This document shows, one piece after another, positions 52,853 to 56,145 of a DNA stretch of 56,145 nt. Origin of the DNA: Bacteroidales bacterium (GTDB taxonomy: Bacteria > Bacteroidota > Bacteroidia > Bacteroidales > UBA932); NCBI GenBank assembly GCA_017443845.1, contig JAFSXX010000054.1, positions 1 through 56,145 of the forward strand, in the 5' to 3' direction. Each line of letters begins with the position of its first letter. Position 1 is the first letter of the stretch. The notes beneath the pieces were generated by a model that was not told where the DNA came from, ran no database searches, and saw only the letters and a program-made list of their open reading frames with translations. Position numbers and translations under genes: made by a program.

Positions 52853-53272
52853 TTATTCGACATAGTCCCTCCTGACGACGAACTTGGTGGCGATAGGGAG
52901 CTTCTGCGCGCCGAGGCGGAGAGCCTCCTTTGCAACCTCCATGGGAACGCCTTCAGCCTCGATGAGCATACGGCCGGGGGTCACGGGAGCTACGAATCCC
53001 TCAGGGTTACCCTTACCCTTACCCATACGGACCTCAGCGGGCTTCTTGGTATAAGGCTTGTCGGGGAAGATGCGGATCCATATCTGTCCTTCACGCTTCA
53101 TATAACGGACGACCGCCTGGCGGGCCGCCTCGATCTGCTGACCGGTGAGCCAGCAGCTTTCCATTGTCTTGATGCCAAAGGAACCGAAGGCGAGCTGGTT
53201 GCCCCTCTGGGCGTTGCCTTTCATGCGGCCTTTCTGCTGCCTCCTAAACTTGGTTTTTTTCGGTTGTAACAT
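52853..53272 (-). CDS. rplP: 50S ribosomal protein L16
   Basis: A protein of 139 residues. [81 protein letters not shown]16 lines the A-site tRNA path. It is the first gene of the cluster here; rpsC, which normally precedes it, is missing and a promoter stands in its place. Confidence 0.98.
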   Translation of the reverse strand: MLQPKKTKFRRQQKGRMKGNAQRGNQLAFGSFGIKTMESCWLTGQQIEAARQAVVRYMKREGQIWIRIFPDKPYTKKPAEVRMGKGKGNPEGFVAPVTPGRMLIEAEGVPMEVAKEALRLGAQKLPIATKFVVRRDYVE

Positions 53273-53345
53273 TTTCCTATTACTTAAAAATTATTCTAAC
53301 TATCTAATTATCAGCACCTTCGCGCACTTCTGCGCATAAGATACG
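53273..53345 (-). promoter_or_regulatory. rplP 5' leader with small hairpin
   Basis: The expected leader of about 73 nt contains GCGCA-GAAG-TGCGC (53335-53322), a 5-bp stem with a tetraloop, then an AU-rich stretch to the ATG. It could bind a ribosomal protein for autoregulation; that is inference. Confidence 0.4.
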
Positions 53346-53350
53346 GGATG

Positions 53351-53380
53351 CAAAGATACACAATAATTCTGAAAGTCAAA
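53351..53380 (-). promoter_or_regulatory. promoter of the rplP-rplQ operon
   Basis: On the minus strand TTTG (53380-53377), 18 nt, TATCTTTG (53358-53351): a strong Bacteroidota promoter about 80 nt upstream of rplP. The remaining gene-free DNA to 53578 has a weak inverted repeat near 53417-53443 and a poor TATCTTG at 53547 that may serve the plus-strand regulator gene. Confidence 0.75.
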
Positions 53381-53578
53381 GGATTTTTTCAACTTTTCGA
53401 CAAAAAAATTAACCACTTAAAGCGGCTATTTTCAAGCCGTTAACGTAGGTCAAAAACTTCGGGCGGACAAACTTTTCGACCAAACCGGACCGCAGAAATA
53501 ACGAGCTGGAAAGCGCATCCCGAAATTCCATACGGACTATTTTTACTATCTTGCATCCGGATTTCACAAATCACAGTC

Positions 53579-55033
53579 ATGCAGGCATCCTACCGCACCA
53601 TAACCGCAGTTCTGCTCCTCGTCCTCCTATGGGGCTGCCATCCCGCCGCCACCGAAGAGAGCAAGGAGGGCCGCAGCCTCCTCGAGGAGAGCCGGCTCTA
53701 TATCGGAGAGCAGGATTACGACGATGCCATGAATTCGGCTATAAAGGCCCTGGAGGCGGCCGAGGAGATTCAGGACTACGCCCTCAAGGCCGACGCCCTC
53801 TGCACCGTCTCGCTCATCGACCTGATGGCCAACCGCGACGCGCAGTCCTGGCAGCGGGCCTGCGAGGCAGAGACGGTTGCCCGGGCGAAAAATCTCTTCC
53901 GTCCCCTGTGCGAGGCGCTGGTCCTGAAAGGGCGCGTCTGTTCATATGCAGGTGTCTCGAAAGAGAGCAACCGCGACGATGAGGCGCTCATCTATCTTCG
54001 GGAAGCTTACAATCTGTCACAGGAGCACGGCCTTTCGCCCGAACACGTCCAGGCCTGCTACTATATATCTGAGATTTATGTCAACAAAAACCGATGGAAC
54101 GACAAACTGGTAGATGAATGGTACTCGCTCGCTGGGCGGTACCTCGAAGAGGGGGAAACCCTTGCCGCTGCCGATTCGCTCGAAGATCTCTCGCGCAGAA
54201 GCGTCATATTCCGCTTCCGGTATTTCCGCCAGGGGGGCCGCCTGAAGGAGGCCGCCGAGTACTGCGAGAATATCGTGGAAAACGCCGCCCCAAACGACTG
54301 GCTCACGAAGCATCAGGTCTATGACCACCTGACCGTGATCTACTCGGCTATGGGCAACAGCCAGGCGGCCGCCGAGAATCACCAGCGCTGTGTTTACGCC
54401 ATGCAGCAGTATATGCGTCAGCGCTCCGACAGCCGCCTCCAGGCCCTCGAGGACCAATACGAATATGTCCTCAACCAGCGCGAGATCGACAAGAAGCAGA
54501 GGCTGGTGATATTCCTCCTGGTCGTACTGGGATTCATGCTCCTGCTGCTGTTCGAATCGCGCAAATACAACCAGAAGATCCGCCAGCAGAACAAGAAGCT
54601 CGAGGAGGCCGACAATTCCAAGAAGAACCTCCTGGAGGCCATCTCTTCCGACCTTGTCGATATCAGCTCGATAGGCCCCGTGAACGACATAATGCAGCTG
54701 GCCCGCGACAGCCACTCCATGGACGACGAGGAAATCCACAAGTCGGTAAGGGAGATCGTAAGCAAAGGCACCTCGCTGAGCGACGACGTTTCGGAATACT
54801 TCTACAAGCTCATCCTCCACCGCAAGAAAAACGTGGACAGCTCCGGTCTCTCCGAGCGCGAACTCGAAATCCTGCGCCTCTGCGGACAGGGCCTCTCCAC
54901 GGCCAAGATAGCAGAGATCCTCTACATCTCCCCCCGTACCGTATCGAACCACAAACAGAGCATCTACGGCAAGATGGGCGTAAAGAGCATGCAGGAGATG
55001 CTCTTCAAGGCAAAAGAGGCAGGCCTGCTCTGA
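53579..55033 (+). CDS. membrane-bound TPR regulator with LuxR-type HTH
   Basis: A protein of 484 residues. Lipoprotein-like signal (TAVLLLVLLWGC), TPR-like repeats (~30-280: YIGEQDYDDAMNSAIKALEA, YDHLTVIYSAMGNSQAAAEN), a membrane helix (LVIFLLVVLGFMLLLLF, ~303-320), coiled coil, and a canonical LuxR/GerE HTH at the C-terminus (LSERELEILRLCGQGLSTAK, IAEILYISPRTVSNHKQSIY, GKMGVKSMQEML). No receiver domain. It likely transduces an envelope or periplasmic signal directly to DNA. Confidence 0.85.
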   Translation: MQASYRTITAVLLLVLLWGCHPAATEESKEGRSLLEESRLYIGEQDYDDAMNSAIKALEAAEEIQDYALKADALCTVSLIDLMANRDAQSWQRACEAETVARAKNLFRPLCEALVLKGRVCSYAGVSKESNRDDEALIYLREAYNLSQEHGLSPEHVQACYYISEIYVNKNRWNDKLVDEWYSLAGRYLEEGETLAAADSLEDLSRRSVIFRFRYFRQGGRLKEAAEYCENIVENAAPNDWLTKHQVYDHLTVIYSAMGNSQAAAENHQRCVYAMQQYMRQRSDSRLQALEDQYEYVLNQREIDKKQRLVIFLLVVLGFMLLLLFESRKYNQKIRQQNKKLEEADNSKKNLLEAISSDLVDISSIGPVNDIMQLARDSHSMDDEEIHKSVREIVSKGTSLSDDVSEYFYKLILHRKKNVDSSGLSERELEILRLCGQGLSTAKIAEILYISPRTVSNHKQSIYGKMGVKSMQEMLFKAKEAGLL

Positions 55034-55073
55034 TGCAGACCCGCCTCTTAATTCAACTTTCCTAAAAAAGCAA

Positions 55074-56145
55074 TCATTCGTTGGCAGCCACAGCGCCGCC
55101 GTTCTTCAGGGCCTTCGAAGGAATCCACCAGCCCAGTTTCCTGGCCAGCAGGAGAATCAGCAGCGAGAGCACCAGATAGCCAACGCAGAGCCACAGGAGC
55201 CAGCCGCCCTTGAAAGCGACGGGAACCGACCAGATGAGCAGGATCTCGACGGGAGCGCAGGGCAGGAACGCCATAGCGTAGTTGTCGAGGGCGTGGCTCT
55301 CGTTCTTCGGGTCGACGATTCGCAGCAGCGCGATACCGATCGCCATTGTTCCGGTCCACCATCCCCAAGCGAAGATAGCCTTCTCGAACCAGTCCTTCTT
55401 ATAGAGGTGGCGTGCGAAGTAGAAGCACATGAAGAGGGTTACGGCAACGCCGATCGCCAGCAGCACCACGAGGGGCAGAGCGTTGGCGGTGACCACCTTG
55501 AGGTTGATGGCGCCCACGCCGCAGGCGACCAGAAGGTCGGTAGCGGTTCCGCTGATGTTGCTGATGGTCTTCTGCTCCACGAAACGGCTCGCCTTGGTGG
55601 CATCGAGGATCACCTTGAAGATCATACCTACGACATAAGCCGTGAGGAACACGGGAACGCCGCTGATATTGAGGGTACCCTTGAGCAGCACGTCGCTGAG
55701 CAGGTAGCCGCAGTAAGCTGCGAACATCACGATACCCAGATGCATAGCGAAGTGGTCGATGGAGATCGAGGAGACGGTAGCCTTGCCGAGGTTGTCGCGC
55801 TTCTCTTCGGGAACGAGTCCGCTGCGGAGTTCGTTGGGAAGTTCAGCGAAGTCGGTCACATAGCTGGTCTGATGCTTCTTGGTGGCTATCTTGATGAGCA
55901 GCACTCCGAAGATCACACCCAGCACGACGCCGACCGTAGCGGTGGTCATACCGAGGCTGAGTGCCTCATCGGTAAATTCCGCGCCGAATTCGGTGGACAT
56001 AGCCGCAGCTGTGCCGTGGCCTCCGTAGAAGCCCACAGGGCACATGATGCCGAAGAACTCGGGGACCTTGAAGATCGGGGTGAGGAGCAATATGCCGATG
56101 ATGCCGATTGCAGCCCACTGGAAGAACATTCCGAACTGCGAGTAA
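55074..56145 (-). CDS. gltS: GltS-like sodium/glutamate symporter, partial
   Basis: The reading frame is open through the right edge (YSQFG precedes the first in-window ATG at 56129), so the 5' part is outside. About 357 residues are visible. The GltS hallmark GFYGGHGTAAAM follows FGIMCPV; later ISNISGTATDLLVACGVGAI resembles the second-repeat motif. GltS proteins import glutamate with sodium through the inner membrane. Only 40 nt separate its stop from the convergent regulator gene, without a clear terminator. Confidence 0.8.
   Translation of the reverse strand, partial: YSQFGMFFQWAAIGIIGILLLTPIFKVPEFFGIMCPVGFYGGHGTAAAMSTEFGAEFTDEALSLGMTTATVGVVLGVIFGVLLIKIATKKHQTSYVTDFAELPNELRSGLVPEEKRDNLGKATVSSISIDHFAMHLGIVMFAAYCGYLLSDVLLKGTLNISGVPVFLTAYVVGMIFKVILDATKASRFVEQKTISNISGTATDLLVACGVGAINLKVVTANALPLVVLLAIGVAVTLFMCFYFARHLYKKDWFEKAIFAWGWWTGTMAIGIALLRIVDPKNESHALDNYAMAFLPCAPVEILLIWSVPVAFKGGWLLWLCVGYLVLSLLILLLARKLGWWIPSKALKNGGAVAANE

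Overview
The window looks like chromosomal DNA of a Bacteroidales-type Bacteroidota, probably gut- or host-associated. The evidence is repeated promoters of the TTTG-N18..20-TAnnTTTG type, a high density of lipoproteins, a SusC-like TonB plug domain, a streptopain-like (C10) protein, a DUF3244 protein, TPR-TM-coiled-coil-HTH regulators and the rhamnose gene order kinase-isomerase-permease-aldolase. Most of the window is fairly GC-rich. The stretch from about 35.1 to 40.4 kb is clearly more AT-rich. I cannot name a genus.

Layout. 1-6.6 kb: partial rsmE, a streptopain-like protein lacking both catalytic residues, then an operon of a YfcE-type phosphoesterase, a DPP-IV-like peptidase and a GHL10-like lipoprotein. 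6.7-8.9 kb: comM and a HicAB-type toxin-antitoxin pair. 8.9-13.5 kb: rhaB-rhaA-rhaT-rhaD, with a perfect palindrome over the rhaB start. 13.5-17.5 kb: a secreted beta-helix protein, an MgtC-family protein and a DASS anion transporter. 17.5-24.0 kb: a compact seven-gene minus-strand operon: DUF47 (PhoU-like), a PiT-like membrane domain fused to a LuxR-type HTH, an OprO/OprP-type porin, a lamin-tail lipoprotein, a CYTH-like protein, a CYTH/TTM protein and an SdiA-regulated-type beta-propeller lipoprotein. This is the most unusual locus here and reads as a phosphate or polyphosphate module with its own membrane-bound regulator.

24.1-35.1 kb: a stand-alone TonB-plug lipoprotein, tsaE, an ECF sigma factor with an anti-sigma-like protein fused to an outer-membrane barrel, a TPR protein with an EnvC-like protein, a nucleoside kinase, uvrA, an MBL hydrolase and a deoxynucleoside kinase. 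35.3-40.2 kb: an AT-rich island of small lipoproteins, three of them apparent paralogues, plus a large lipoprotein with a zinc-metallopeptidase motif. 40.4-42.6 kb: a TPR/HTH regulator and a gene-free GC-rich region with a 137-bp inverted-repeat-bounded element and three 41-bp tandem REP-like repeats.

42.6-53.3 kb: the ribosomal-protein cluster on the minus strand, rplP to rplQ, including secY, map, infA, rpmJ and rpoA. It begins at rplP with its own promoter: rpsC and the rest of the usual S10 block are absent. The window ends with a TPR-LuxR regulator and a partial gltS. Coordinates include stop codons. Functions come from motif recognition in the translated sequence; no database search was run.
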